DNA of 64,000 bases. Origin: Candidatus Nanoarchaeia archaeon (lineage in GTDB: Archaea > Nanobdellota > Nanobdellia > CSSed11-243R1). Under the pieces are notes generated by a model that was not told where the DNA came from, searched no databases, and saw only the letters and a list, made by a program, of their open reading frames with translations. Location of the stretch: positions 822,610 through 886,609 of the forward strand of contig JAQTNH010000001.1 of assembly GCA_028713895.1 (NCBI GenBank), written 5' to 3'. Positions 43,038 through 51,078 of the stretch are shown here, one piece after another; position 1 is the first letter of the stretch, and each line of letters opens with the position of its first letter. Both the position numbers and the translations under genes were made by a program.

Positions 43038-43579
43038 TTTTTAAGCCCCTCGTCCAGAATTGCGCTCTGGCCACTTTTGTCGCGGATAATCAGCGTGAAC
43101 TTCTTTTTTCCTTTTTTCATCTGCTGAAGACTTTTGAGGGTTTTTTCAATCTCTGCTTTTTTGTCAGGATGGTGGGCTTTGAACCCTCCGACAGTGTCAA
43201 TGATTCTGTCAAGCATTCCCTCAATGTTTGTGATGAATGCCTCAGAATCAGAACCCGGCTTTATAAGCAAGCCAATCTCCGGAATCTCAACAGTGGCGTT
43301 CTTGGACTTTACCAAGCGAAGCGACAGGTGGGATTCTTTTGAAACCGCCTTCTTGTGGAGCGCTGCAGCTTTCTTTTCCTCGACTGGAAGCACGTCGCTG
43401 GTTTTGTACTTACAGTTGCTGCAGCTTGCGAATGTTTCAAGAACTTCCCCGAAATAAGGGATTCTGTCCAGCCTCTGCATTACTGTAAATGTTTTCTCCT
43501 TGCAAACCGGACAAGAAATAAGAAAAGAAGATTCAAAGGGCTTAAATTTCTTCGTTCGTGTCGTCGCTGATTGTACCAT
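43034..43579 (-). CDS. ZPR1-type zinc-finger protein
   Basis: This 181-residue protein has one ZPR1 unit: SCPVCKEKTFTV...CSNCKYKTSDV zinc finger, then ESHLSLRLVKSKNATVEIPEIG and the beta-rich A/B domain with IDTVGGF. In eukaryotes ZPR1 assists EF-1A folding; archaeal single-unit members may do likewise. The start overlaps sepF by 38 bases; CAGGTGTAGCTG before the ATG supports it, and no start codon lies between it and the zinc finger. Confidence 0.85.
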   Translation of the reverse strand: MVQSATTRTKKFKPFESSFLISCPVCKEKTFTVMQRLDRIPYFGEVLETFASCSNCKYKTSDVLPVEEKKAAALHKKAVSKESHLSLRLVKSKNATVEIPEIGLLIKPGSDSEAFITNIEGMLDRIIDTVGGFKAHHPDKKAEIEKTLKSLQQMKKGKKKFTLIIRDKSGQSAILDEGLKK

Positions 43580-43955
43580 CAGCTACACCTGATTCCCCTT
43601 TGAAAACCTCAATGAAGCTCGGCACTGCGATTATCCAGTCCTCATCAATTCCGACTATCTCGCCGTCAATTGCTTCACATGTTCTCTTGACCTTGCTGAT
43701 TGCCCTCTTAAGCTCGTTCATATCCTTGTCCTTAAGCGGCTTTATCTTTATCAGAGCAACTGTATAGCCCTCCCTGAGAGCGTCAATTACCCCTTTGATG
43801 TCAGCGAAGTCTGTAAGAATGAAGTATTTGACAAATATTTTGGCTGCCTTTTTCTTCATCTCACTAGGTTCCAATTCGATAAATTCTTCTTCAGCATTAC
43901 CTTTTTTTATTGTAACCTTGCCGGTTAACTTCTCCATAAAATCCTTGAATCCCAT
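43542..43955 (-). CDS. sepF: SepF cell-division protein, archaeal type
   Basis: This protein of about 137 residues begins MGFKDFMEKLTG, a membrane-binding amphipathic helix, then the SepF core: KYFILTDFADIKGVIDALREG, IKIKPLKDKDMNELKRAISKVKRTCEAIDGEI and GIDEDWIIAVPSFIEVF. It anchors FtsZ to the membrane in archaea. GAGGTGGATC lies 3-4 bases before the ATG, which decides the start. No ftsZ is nearby. Confidence 0.9.
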   Translation of the reverse strand: MGFKDFMEKLTGKVTIKKGNAEEEFIELEPSEMKKKAAKIFVKYFILTDFADIKGVIDALREGYTVALIKIKPLKDKDMNELKRAISKVKRTCEAIDGEIVGIDEDWIIAVPSFIEVFKGESGVADGTISDDTNEEI

Positions 43956-44037
43956 CAGATCCACCTCATACGTGTTATTATTAACCTACTTTGTGTTTTC
44001 TTATATACTTTATGAGTTAATAAATATTTCTTATTGG

Positions 44038-44292
44038 CTAGTGAAGAAGCCCTTCAAGCATCGAGACAATGCTCCAAATCTGGGTTCGTGTGTAAATAGG
44101 CATGTTCGGGTCTTCAGAGATTTCGTCAAGGAACTGGACAGCCTGGTCAATCCTTATGCTTAATTCCTCTTCATTGTCGCTAAGACTTGCTATTGACCGC
44201 TGTGCGCTCTCGCGGATATTCTTTGGAACTGTCTTGTCCTCAAGAATCTGAGTCAATAGTTCTACGATTGAGTTAACCTGTTCGTCTGCCAC
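44038..44292 (-). CDS. UPF0147 family protein
   Basis: This small helical protein of 84-87 residues matches UPF0147: TVPKNIRESAQRSIASLSDN and NMPIYTRTQIWSIVSMLEG. Its function is unknown, but it is widespread in archaea and often near prefoldin and RpoP genes, as here. The likely start is GTG at 44292, 6 bases after AGGTGA; GTG at 44301 is possible. Confidence 0.85.
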   Translation of the reverse strand: MADEQVNSIVELLTQILEDKTVPKNIRESAQRSIASLSDNEEELSIRIDQAVQFLDEISEDPNMPIYTRTQIWSIVSMLEGLLH

Positions 44293-44301
44293 TGCCTTCA
44301 C

Positions 44302-44631
44302 CTATTTTATGCTCTTTGCAAGTTTTTCCTGGAGTTTTTTTGCTTTGTCTGTGAGTTTTTCTACCTGTTTGTCAATTGAAGAAACCCGTAGGTTAAGCAG
44401 CTCTTCCTTTTCCTTCAGGCGCTTGTTAAGTTCGTCCTTTGATTTTTTGACAAGAATGTTTCCGACAACCTCGAATGCGTGGTCCTCTTTCATTGCTCCA
44501 AGCTCGGTTATGGAAGCGACTATTTCTGAGCCCTGAATCTGCATGTTCTGCTTCTGCATGAGCAGCATCTGCAGCTGTTGCTGTGTCTGCTGGAACTGCA
44601 TAATGTCTTCGTTGTCTGCTTTGTCGTTCAT
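44302..44631 (-). CDS. pfdB: prefoldin beta subunit
   Basis: This 109-residue protein has two long helices joined by a beta region: FQQTQQQLQMLLMQKQNMQIQ, ELGAMKEDHAFEVVGNILV, then LNKRLKEKEELLNLRVSSID. It forms the tentacled hexamer that hands unfolded proteins to the thermosome. The start is the ATG after AAGGTGATTCTA; that site includes the stop of rpoP, coupling the two genes. Confidence 0.92.
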   Translation of the reverse strand: MNDKADNEDIMQFQQTQQQLQMLLMQKQNMQIQGSEIVASITELGAMKEDHAFEVVGNILVKKSKDELNKRLKEKEELLNLRVSSIDKQVEKLTDKAKKLQEKLAKSIK

Positions 44632-44636
44632 TAGAA

Positions 44637-44774
44637 TCACCTTGCTTTAACTTTTTTTGATGTTTCAGGCCGCTTTTTGAAAATTACTTTTCCACCGCAG
44701 TATGGGCAGCGAATCCTTTTCGCTATATCCTCTGCAGTGATTTCTTTTCCGCACGCATAGCACATGTATTCCAT
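44637..44774 (-). CDS. rpoP: RNA polymerase subunit P (Rpb12-like)
   Basis: This 45-residue zinc-ribbon subunit begins MEYMCYACGKEITAEDIAKR, with CPYCGGKVIFKKRPE next. It has the normal length for archaeal RpoP. GAGGA lies 8 bases before the ATG, inside the end of rpl37ae, whose stop lies 2 bases upstream. Confidence 0.93.
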   Translation of the reverse strand: MEYMCYACGKEITAEDIAKRIRCPYCGGKVIFKKRPETSKKVKAR

Positions 44775-44776
44775 GA

Positions 44777-45007
44777 TTAGTCCTCTACAGTTTCGGTAAA
44801 TATCGGCACATGGGTTCCGCCTGTGAATTTCGCCTTGCATTTGCTGCATTCCCAGATGCCTGCTGAGGCTCGTTTTATGCTCTTTTTCTTGCAGTACGGG
44901 CATTCCTTTGTTTTTTTAGCTGTAACCTTGAGAACTCTTGCCCGTATCTTTATCCCGTAGCGCGGACCGAATTTTCCGGTTATCCCGACTTTTTTGGTAT
45001 GAGCCAT
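44777..45007 (-). CDS. rpl37ae: ribosomal protein L37Ae (eL43)
   Basis: This 76-residue protein begins AHTKKVGITGKFGPRYGIK and has a zinc ribbon CPYCKKKSIKRASAGIWECSKC (in outline CxxC 16 residues before CxxC). It is a complete large-subunit protein. It opens the leftward run rpl37ae-rpoP-pfdB-UPF0147-sepF-zpr1-GNAT; a TATA box lies at 45051-45060. Confidence 0.95.
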   Translation of the reverse strand: MAHTKKVGITGKFGPRYGIKIRARVLKVTAKKTKECPYCKKKSIKRASAGIWECSKCKAKFTGGTHVPIFTETVED

Positions 45008-45050
45008 AATAAAACCTCTTTATTTGGATAACTAAGAAATTTTTTGTTGA

Positions 45051-45060
45051 TTTATAAGCT
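45051..45060 (-). promoter_or_regulatory. TATA box of the rpl37ae operon
   Basis: On the minus strand AAAGCTTATAAATC lies about 45-55 bases before the ATG, predicting a leader of about 20 bases with AGAGGTTTT before the start. It directly abuts the hairpin element at 45060-45096. Confidence 0.6.
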
Positions 45061-45096
45061 TTCCGCCTTCTTTTGCGAAAAGAAGGTAGGCTGCCA
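45060..45096. repeat. conserved-flank hairpin element, copy 2
   Basis: TTTCCGCC, a perfect inverted repeat (CCTTCTTTT-GCG-AAAAGAAGG at 45066-45086), then TAGGCTGCCA. The flanks equal copy 1 at 42022, while stem bases have changed in pairs. It lies between the 3' end of tRNA-Pro and the rpl37ae promoter, so it may terminate the tRNA transcript. Confidence 0.5.
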
Positions 45097-45110
45097 AGAA
45101 AAGAAAAGAA

Positions 45111-45213
45111 TGGGGGTACCCAGATTTGAACTGGGGTCATAAGGTCCCAAACCTCACATACTAAGGCCAAGCTATACTATACCCTTGTGCCATAATGTTG
45201 TCATTGTGGTCCC
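45111..45213 (-). tRNA. tRNA-Pro(TGG) with a 27-base intron in the acceptor stem
   Basis: Exon 2 (45111-45183) gives the D arm with GG, anticodon arm TGAGG-TTTGGGA-CCTTA (anticodon TGG), T arm CCCAG-TTCAAAT-CTGGG, 3' acceptor TACCCCC and discriminator A. The contiguous 5' side would read AAGGGTA and mispair twice. Removing 45184-45210 joins GGG (45211-45213) to GGTA and restores GGGGGTA, a perfect acceptor stem, giving a 76-base tRNA. The junctions sit in a bulge-helix-bulge: TGTG/CACA central helix, bulges GGA and AGG, inner helix CCACAATG/CATTATGG (one mismatch), outer TAC/GTA. Leader CCAAGC also pairs with GCTTGG of the D loop. CCA is not encoded. Confidence 0.88.
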
Positions 45214-45314
45214 ACAGTAAGATGGCTTGGTTAAACTAAACAAAATCGAATGTTCTTTTAAACGTTTCTGTCCAGACAGTTAATAATTTATACCCTGCAA
45301 ATGTAAAAGTGATT

Positions 45315-46643
45315 ATGAAGATTTTATTCGCATATGCGCCGTTTTGCGCAGCAACAGTTATGCCGTATTCCATAACTTATCTCAGCGCTTTTCTTAGAGC
45401 CAACTCTGACATCAAAACAGAGTGTGTTGATTTGAATGCAAAGTTCCACAGGACGCGATTTCCTGAGTTCTACAAGCGAATTAACAAAAAAATGCCTGTT
45501 GAAGAATTTGGCAAGGTGCTTGAGGAGTTCAATACAGCATCGCGGGAAGTTTATGCAGAGAACCACAAGGCAATAGTTGCTGGCGCAAAACCCGAGTTTT
45601 TCAAAGAGATGCTTAAACTGATGATTGACAAAAAGCCAGATGTTGTGGGATTCAGCTTGGTTTACAACAGCCAGGTTCCGTATGCAATCGAGCTTATGAA
45701 AGAACTGAACAAAAAAGGTATCAAGTGCATTGCCGGAGGGCCTGCTGCAAACATGAAAATCACAGAGCATGCAGTGGTTCTGGAAGATGAATTTGAGCTC
45801 CCGAAATATTTTGGCATAGCAAAGGAGAACTACAAAGACGTTGTTGTGGACTTCAGCGAATATAACAAGAGCGATTATCTGGCAAAAGAACTGATTTATC
45901 CCATGCGCAGCTGCAGGGGATGCTTTTACGGGCAGTGCGCTTTCTGCACGCATTCGCTGAACCAGAAATACAGGGAACTTCCTGTTGCGGAGATAAAAAA
46001 AGCAATTGAGTTAAATAAGATGAAATATGTTTTTTTCATAGATGACTCAATAACCCCGAAGCGGCTGCTGGAGATTTCAGACGCGCTCAAGGACAGCAAA
46101 GTCAAATGGTGGGCGCAGCTTCGCCCGACAAAGGAACTTCTTGGCAATTTTAAAAAGCTGAGCGCTGGAGGCTTGAAGTCTGTGGCATGGGGAGTTGAAT
46201 CAGGCAATCAAGCTGTTTTGGATAAGATGCGCAAAGGCACAAATGTTCAGGATGTAAAAGCGGTGCTGAAAGAAAGCCACGATGCAGGGATTGTAAACAC
46301 TGTTTTCATAATGTTCGGTTTCCCTGGAGAGACAAAAAAGGAGTTCATGGATACAATTGATTTCCTGAAAGAAAATTCTGCGAACATTGACTTGGTTTCC
46401 ACGAGCGTGTTTGGCTTGCAGAAAGGCAGCACTGTTTACAACAACCCGAAAGAGTTCGGGATAACTGAGATCAGGGAAACTGCACGCGAATATCTGGATG
46501 CGCGGGTTGATTACAAAACTGCAACAAGCGATAAGGAATCTGCGAAAAGGCTGCGAAGCAGGCACATGAAATCAATCCTCGCAATTAACAAGCTTCCGCG
46601 GGCATTCGTGACTTTTAAGGAACAGACACTATTGTGCGATTAA
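45315..46643 (+). CDS. B12-binding-type radical SAM protein
   Basis: This 442-residue protein has an N-terminal Rossmann-like part (LFAYAPFCAATVMPYSITYL; VGFSLVYNSQVPYAIELMKEL) and a radical SAM core with RGCFYGQCAFCTH as cluster motif, spaced C-x4-C-x2-C rather than C-x3-C-x2-C. FIDDSITPKRLLEIS, SVAWGVESGNQAVLDKMRKG and IMFGFPGET are radical SAM core signatures. The reaction is unknown. The start is the ATG preceding KILFAYAP; a GTG two codons earlier is the alternative. Confidence 0.82.
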   Translation: MKILFAYAPFCAATVMPYSITYLSAFLRANSDIKTECVDLNAKFHRTRFPEFYKRINKKMPVEEFGKVLEEFNTASREVYAENHKAIVAGAKPEFFKEMLKLMIDKKPDVVGFSLVYNSQVPYAIELMKELNKKGIKCIAGGPAANMKITEHAVVLEDEFELPKYFGIAKENYKDVVVDFSEYNKSDYLAKELIYPMRSCRGCFYGQCAFCTHSLNQKYRELPVAEIKKAIELNKMKYVFFIDDSITPKRLLEISDALKDSKVKWWAQLRPTKELLGNFKKLSAGGLKSVAWGVESGNQAVLDKMRKGTNVQDVKAVLKESHDAGIVNTVFIMFGFPGETKKEFMDTIDFLKENSANIDLVSTSVFGLQKGSTVYNNPKEFGITEIRETAREYLDARVDYKTATSDKESAKRLRSRHMKSILAINKLPRAFVTFKEQTLLCD

Positions 46644-46687
46644 AATAAATAGAAAATCTTATAAAATATTCGCTACCTCTTAGTAGT

Positions 46688-47077
46688 ATGGTACTAATTA
46701 AATTGAGACCTCACCATGTAAGTAGGATTATTGATTATTACAAGAATTACATAGGCATCGAGGGACTTAAATCAGATAGGAACTATACGAGAGCTACTAG
46801 TGATAAAATTGTAGACCTAATCAAACATTTGATTAGTGACCCTACTCAACAAATCGAGATTATTGGAAATGATGAAATTGGAGAGGATACTATCTGTAGT
46901 CTATGTAATAATAACTCTGGTGGAGTATGTACTGTGTTGGGAGGCCCTGAAAAAATTGAAGCACATAATAGTTCCGATCAAAGAGAAGCTTTAAGATATC
47001 AGCTACGACAGGGTGTTTATACTATTGGAGAATTGTTAAAAAGAGAACCTGTTTTTGATTCCCACTTTAGGATATAG
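46688..47077 (+). CDS. DUF1284-like protein
   Basis: This 129-residue protein has LIKLRPHHVSRII at its start and TICSLCNNNSGGVCTV in the second half, resembling the DUF1284 pattern (RPHH plus a Cys cluster), a possible metal site. ATCTTATAAAATATTC lies about 27 bases before the ATG, so the mRNA is probably leaderless. Family match is moderate. Confidence 0.55.
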   Translation: MVLIKLRPHHVSRIIDYYKNYIGIEGLKSDRNYTRATSDKIVDLIKHLISDPTQQIEIIGNDEIGEDTICSLCNNNSGGVCTVLGGPEKIEAHNSSDQREALRYQLRQGVYTIGELLKREPVFDSHFRI

Positions 47078-47163
47078 AATCCGATTCTTATAAGAATAAC
47101 GAGCCCGACTGCTAAGTAATGTACTAACAAAACAGGGCTAGATTTAGTATATCTTGAATGGAT

Positions 47164-47733
47164 CTATTTTTTCTTTGAATTTAATAACTCTGCAACATCT
47201 GCCGAAAACTTTTCTATGCATTTCATCCCTTTTTTATCAAGGAGCGCTTCCCCTGGATTTCGCCCAATTACTTTATTGTTCACAGCTGAAGGCGGAACCT
47301 GGATATTGCATATATTGAAAAAAGCCATAATGTCTTCTAGAGCGTGTTCCAAGCCGCTGTTCCGCGAAACAACTATGGGGCCGCCCACTTTTCCATGCAA
47401 AAACAGGTTATCCGAGAGGTGGACCATGCCAATTCTTTGCAATAAGTTCAATAAGTCCCCTCTGGCTGCATGAAAATAAACAGGAGACCCGACAATAAGG
47501 CCCTGGGCTTTGTCTATTTTGTCAATGATAGAATTGACATCGTCATTCAATACGCATTTATGGTATTTCTCGCATTGGTAGCATGCAGAACAGCCCAGAA
47601 TCTTTTTATTTGCCAACGAGATTATCTCAGTTTCAATGTTAAACTTTTTCAAAACTTCAGCACACTTTCTGAGTATCAGAATAGTATTCCCTTCAGGTCT
47701 GGGGCTTCCGGATAATAGGATTACCTTCTTCAT
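47164..47733 (-). CDS. iron-sulfur flavoprotein-like NAD(P)H/FMN reductase
   Basis: This 189-residue flavodoxin-fold protein has LLSGSPRPEGNTI for FMN phosphate binding and the compact cluster motif CSACYQCEKYHKC (C-x2-C-x2-C-x5-C) of archaeal iron-sulfur flavoproteins, then LIVGSPVYFHAARGDL. It transfers electrons, possibly in oxidative-stress defence. It overlaps cutA by 4 bases. Confidence 0.88.
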   Translation of the reverse strand: MKKVILLSGSPRPEGNTILILRKCAEVLKKFNIETEIISLANKKILGCSACYQCEKYHKCVLNDDVNSIIDKIDKAQGLIVGSPVYFHAARGDLLNLLQRIGMVHLSDNLFLHGKVGGPIVVSRNSGLEHALEDIMAFFNICNIQVPPSAVNNKVIGRNPGEALLDKKGMKCIEKFSADVAELLNSKKK

Positions 47734-48038
47734 TTTACAACCTCTTTAATCCATTTCTCATAGTCCTCATTTGCTTCAGTATCTATCTTCATTATGCATG
47801 GAACCTCGTAAGGATGAATCTTTTTTACTTCTGATTTAACATTCTTCCAGTTCCCTTTTATGGTTTTGACAATAGAAACCACTTCGTCTGTCTCGTCTAT
47901 CCTGCCTTTCCACCAGTAAGAACTCTTTATCGGGAAGAAATTTGCACATGCTATAATCTTTTTTTGAAGCAGGTGAGAAACAACTTTTTTGGCTTCTTCC
48001 ATGTTTTTGTGGGTTATGTAAACTAGTATAAACGCCAT
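47730..48038 (-). CDS. cutA: CutA1 divalent-ion tolerance protein
   Basis: This 102-residue CutA has VYITHKNMEEAKKVVSHLLQKKIIACANFFPIKSSYWWKG in outline (VYIT..., CAN, YWWKG) and HPYEVPCIMKI. It forms trimers and is linked to metal tolerance. It overlaps the flavoprotein gene by ATGA, a plausible metal/redox pair. Confidence 0.93.
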   Translation of the reverse strand: MAFILVYITHKNMEEAKKVVSHLLQKKIIACANFFPIKSSYWWKGRIDETDEVVSIVKTIKGNWKNVKSEVKKIHPYEVPCIMKIDTEANEDYEKWIKEVVK

Positions 48039-48123
48039 AACTAACGCTTATTTTTTAAACTTTTTATAACTTTCCAAAGGCGAGCGGCGACTCTTGAGAA
48101 CTGTATGATTAAAACCACTAATT

Positions 48124-49119
48124 TTATTTCCTCAATTTCTTAGTCTTTTTCTTGATTTCAGGAGTCTCGTATTCCAAACATCCTATAGTCTCATTAGACC
48201 TGATTCGTTCTTCTGTTATATCTGGTTTTTTTGTTTTATTCATTCTCCTTTTGTACTCATTGAACTTTTGGAATGTGTTTCTGACACCTAAATTATAACC
48301 CAAGACTAAAGTGCCTAAGCTGAGAGAACAGATTCCAAGCCCGGCCAACATTAGAGTTGTTGTCTGTTTTTCCACTTCTTCATTATACAGTTTAGTATTG
48401 TGTTCGGATCTTGCATTATTAAGGTCTTCACAATAACCCCCAAAAAAGTGGACAGACATCTTTTTTATTTGTTCTTTGTTTTTTGGGTTTAGGTCTATCA
48501 TTAGGTATGCATTCTCACGATCCCCTGACAACTCACATTTTTCTTCAAAACTGATACAACCGTCTGAATACATTTGGTCTATCCTCTTTTCCAGTTGGAT
48601 AAGACCATATATCCCTCCGCCGCAAGACTCTGAAATGTTTTTATAAGTAGGGCAAATGGAGAATTCTGTATCATTTGTAAATTGAGCATGTCTGACTTTT
48701 TCTTCGCCATGATCACTGAAGTATACAACTGCAGTTTCTGAACTGTTATCAGCGACTACATCGCTTATTTTCCAAGCGAAATGTCTATAATCCTGTTCTT
48801 TTGTATTCCACTTGTGGTATGCCAACCCTCCAAAGATGCTCCCTAAAATAAGCAGGATAGTACTAACTGCGACACCAACTTTAGGTTTTATAGAAGGCGG
48901 TTTTTCAGATTCTTCATCTTCTTTGGCAATTTCTTCTTCAATCTCACTTAATTCGTCTTTCCACAAATCCTCAAGTTTCTTGTCTTCCTTTGTTTTTCCA
49001 AGATGAAGTCCATAATGTGAAACATAATCAACCATAGAATCTATTTCAGCTCTAACATAGCTTTCATTAGCTTTTACGAACTTTCTAAAGTCGTCCATCT
49101 CTGTTTCATAAGTTTCCAT
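48124..49119 (-). CDS. hypothetical two-pass membrane protein
   Basis: This protein of 331-345 residues has a charged cytoplasmic N-terminus, membrane segment VAVSTILLILGSIFGGLAY, a likely external domain of about 150 residues with several Cys (SICPTYKN, SCGGGIYG, CISFEEKCEL), a second membrane segment (LMLAGLGICSLSLGTLVLGY) and a basic tail. No family is recognised. The start is uncertain: ATG at 49119 or upstream to 49161. AGCTTTATAAAC lies near 49175. Confidence 0.55.
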   Translation of the reverse strand: METYETEMDDFRKFVKANESYVRAEIDSMVDYVSHYGLHLGKTKEDKKLEDLWKDELSEIEEEIAKEDEESEKPPSIKPKVGVAVSTILLILGSIFGGLAYHKWNTKEQDYRHFAWKISDVVADNSSETAVVYFSDHGEEKVRHAQFTNDTEFSICPTYKNISESCGGGIYGLIQLEKRIDQMYSDGCISFEEKCELSGDRENAYLMIDLNPKNKEQIKKMSVHFFGGYCEDLNNARSEHNTKLYNEEVEKQTTTLMLAGLGICSLSLGTLVLGYNLGVRNTFQKFNEYKRRMNKTKKPDITEERIRSNETIGCLEYETPEIKKKTKKLRK

Positions 49120-49273
49120 ATAGCTCACTAATTTAACTTCGCAAATAGTTACTACTAACAAGTTAATGTTTATAAAGCTTTTTAGAACGGCGACTTCTAA
49201 TCAATACAGGATTCTAAATCACTAATTTTATATGTCTGCAGAAGAATTCTATAGTATGGTGTGAGGTGAAAGA

Positions 49274-49663
49274 ATGACTGGATATACGGGTCCGATTGAA
49301 AAACAAACTCTTAAAAATAATTATTTCAGGCGGGTGCTTTTCACTGGAAAGCACGCGCAGCTTGTTGTGATGTGCCTTCAGCCTGCTGAGGAAATAGGCA
49401 ATGAAGTCCATCCGAATGTTGACCAGTTCTTCCGCATCGAGGAAGGCGAGGCAAAATTCGTGTTCAATGGCAAGGAAACGCACATTGTAAAGAATGGCGA
49501 AGCAGCGATTGTTCCGGCTGGAACTTATCATAATATAATAAACACTTCCAAGACAAAGAAGTTAAAGTTATACACTATTTATTCACCGCCAAACCATCCA
49601 GATGGGACTGTGCACAAGACAAAGGCTGATGCTGAAAAAGCTGAAGCAAAAGGGCATCATTAA
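49274..49663 (+). CDS. cupin-domain protein
   Basis: This 129-residue single cupin has motif 1 IGNEVHPNVDQFFRIEEGEAKFVFNG (His, His-like positions and Glu) and motif 2 AAIVPAGTYHNIINTS, with a His-containing tail NHPDGTVHKTKADAE common in small sugar-isomerase-type cupins. A metal is probably bound. Role unknown. GAGGTGAAAG precedes the ATG. Confidence 0.9.
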   Translation: MTGYTGPIEKQTLKNNYFRRVLFTGKHAQLVVMCLQPAEEIGNEVHPNVDQFFRIEEGEAKFVFNGKETHIVKNGEAAIVPAGTYHNIINTSKTKKLKLYTIYSPPNHPDGTVHKTKADAEKAEAKGHH

Positions 49664-49673
49664 CGGAGCTTCT

Positions 49674-49976
49674 ATGAAAAAGCTGCTTATCTTTGGGATG
49701 CTGTTCTTAGCTGCCATGATTATCCTGGGATGCACAAGAACAGAGGGCGTATTAGATTCTGTAGATTTGTATTCGTGCAATGCAGACAGCGACTGCGTTC
49801 CAAAGCCAGGATGCCATGCTTCTGAATGCATAAACCAGGAGTATACAAATAGGTTCATGTCCCCTGAGTTCTGTACAGAGATGTTTTCCTGCAGCGCCGC
49901 TTACACGCCTGAGGACTGCGCATGCATTGACAGCAAATGCGTGAACAAAAACCTAGGAAACAAAGGCTGCGTTTAA
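49674..49976 (+). CDS. small Cys-rich lipoprotein
   Basis: This 100-residue protein begins MKKLLIFGMLFLAAMIILGC, a lipoprotein signal with the lipid Cys, then a secreted Cys-rich part (CNADSDCVPKPGCHASECIN; CACIDSKC) that probably forms disulfides. CGGAGC lies 5 bases before the ATG. It follows the cupin gene after 10 bases. Confidence 0.7.
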   Translation: MKKLLIFGMLFLAAMIILGCTRTEGVLDSVDLYSCNADSDCVPKPGCHASECINQEYTNRFMSPEFCTEMFSCSAAYTPEDCACIDSKCVNKNLGNKGCV

Positions 49977-50008
49977 TCAAAATCAAAAATAAATAATAAA
50001 AAATAGAA

Positions 50009-50206
50009 TTAAAACTTCTTGAATCGCGAGATTGTGTCAATCAGGTCAACGTGGCCGATGAAAATCTGCCTGCAGCAGTATCTGTCAACGCCGAGCTCGT
50101 CAAGAACCTTTCCGGGGTCCTTGCCTTCCTCTACTCCTGCTTTGAATTTTTCCCACAATTGCCCGATTGGCTTTCCACAGCTAAAACATCTGACTGGTAT
50201 TATCAT
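50009..50206 (-). CDS. rpoN: RNA polymerase subunit N (Rpb10-like)
   Basis: This 65-residue subunit begins MIIPVRCFSCGKPIGQLWEK and has DRYCCRQIFIGHVDLI, the zinc motif CxxC...CC of Rpb10. Complete and at its usual place after rps9. Confidence 0.96.
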   Translation of the reverse strand: MIIPVRCFSCGKPIGQLWEKFKAGVEEGKDPGKVLDELGVDRYCCRQIFIGHVDLIDTISRFKKF

Positions 50207-50212
50207 TTCGAA

Positions 50213-50623
50213 TCATCTCTTTGAAGTTTGTTTTCCTGCACGTGCACTTGAACGGCAGGGTTTCTGGGGCTCTGTCCTTCTGGTGTCTGCAATAAGCAGG
50301 TGCCTGTCATAGTCAACAAATGCCTTTTTCAGAAGCTTGTCATTGCTGAACTCAACAAGTCCGCGCGCGATTGCGTTTCGTGCCGCCTCTGCCGCTGACA
50401 TTATCCCGCCGCCGCAAACATCAACCGAGATGTTGACTTTTTTTGCAAGTTCCCCTGCAAGTATGAGCGGCTCTTCCATCTTTTCCTTTGCTATCTTGTG
50501 CGGATATGCGCTGAGTATCATCTTGTTTATGCGCACGATGCCCTTTCCCGGGCGGATTGTTGCGCGAGCAATTGACATCTTTCGCTTTCCTGACATATGG
50601 ACTATCTTTATTTTGTCTGACAT
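50213..50623 (-). CDS. rps9: ribosomal protein S9 (uS9)
   Basis: This 136-residue protein has SGKRKMSIARATIRPGKG and VCGGGIMSAAEAARNAIARGLVEF, ending SARAGKQTSKR in the manner of archaeal S9. The start is the ATG overlapping the L13 stop (TAATG), with GGTGGTAC upstream; the frame is open to 50632. Confidence 0.95.
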   Translation of the reverse strand: MSDKIKIVHMSGKRKMSIARATIRPGKGIVRINKMILSAYPHKIAKEKMEEPLILAGELAKKVNISVDVCGGGIMSAAEAARNAIARGLVEFSNDKLLKKAFVDYDRHLLIADTRRTEPQKPCRSSARAGKQTSKR

Positions 50624-51078
50624 TAGTACCACCCTGTTGAACCGATTTTCTTGGACAGTTCCTCAATTGAGATGAACTTTGTCTTTGGAGGCAAAAGCGC
50701 CTTTTCAAACGCTGTTGTTTTCTTCCCTTCTGCTACAGAAGGCACGTTGATGTAAACTTCAACGCGTGCAATTGCTTCTTTTCCGCGTTCGCGCTTGAAT
50801 GGAAGCATTTTCTTGATTGTCCTTCGCACCAAGTTATCAGGGCGTCTCGGCCAGAACGGTCCTTTGCGGTGCCCTTTGATTTTCTGCATTCGTTCGTTGT
50901 AATACCCAAGCGTTTTCTGCTTGTCGCCTGTTATCACCATCTTTTCGCAGTTGAACAGTATGACTTTGTTCCCTTTGAGCGCCTGCTTTGCCAGATAGCT
51001 TGCAAGCCTTCCAAGTATCATGTTTGTTCCGTCAACATAAAGTGTAGTTGTTTCAGGTTCTTTTTTAATTTCAGCCAA
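50623..51078 (-). CDS. rpl13: ribosomal protein L13 (uL13)
   Basis: This protein of about 151 residues has VDGTNMILGRLASYLAKQAL, FNCEKMVITG and GPFWPRRPDNLVRRTIKKMLP. The start is probably TTG at 51078, because AGGGGGTG lies 8 bases before it; the ATG at 51099 lacks a ribosome site and lies deeper in rpl18e. It overlaps rpl18e by 8 bases. Confidence 0.92.
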   Translation of the reverse strand: MAEIKKEPETTTLYVDGTNMILGRLASYLAKQALKGNKVILFNCEKMVITGDKQKTLGYYNERMQKIKGHRKGPFWPRRPDNLVRRTIKKMLPFKRERGKEAIARVEVYINVPSVAEGKKTTAFEKALLPPKTKFISIEELSKKIGSTGWY

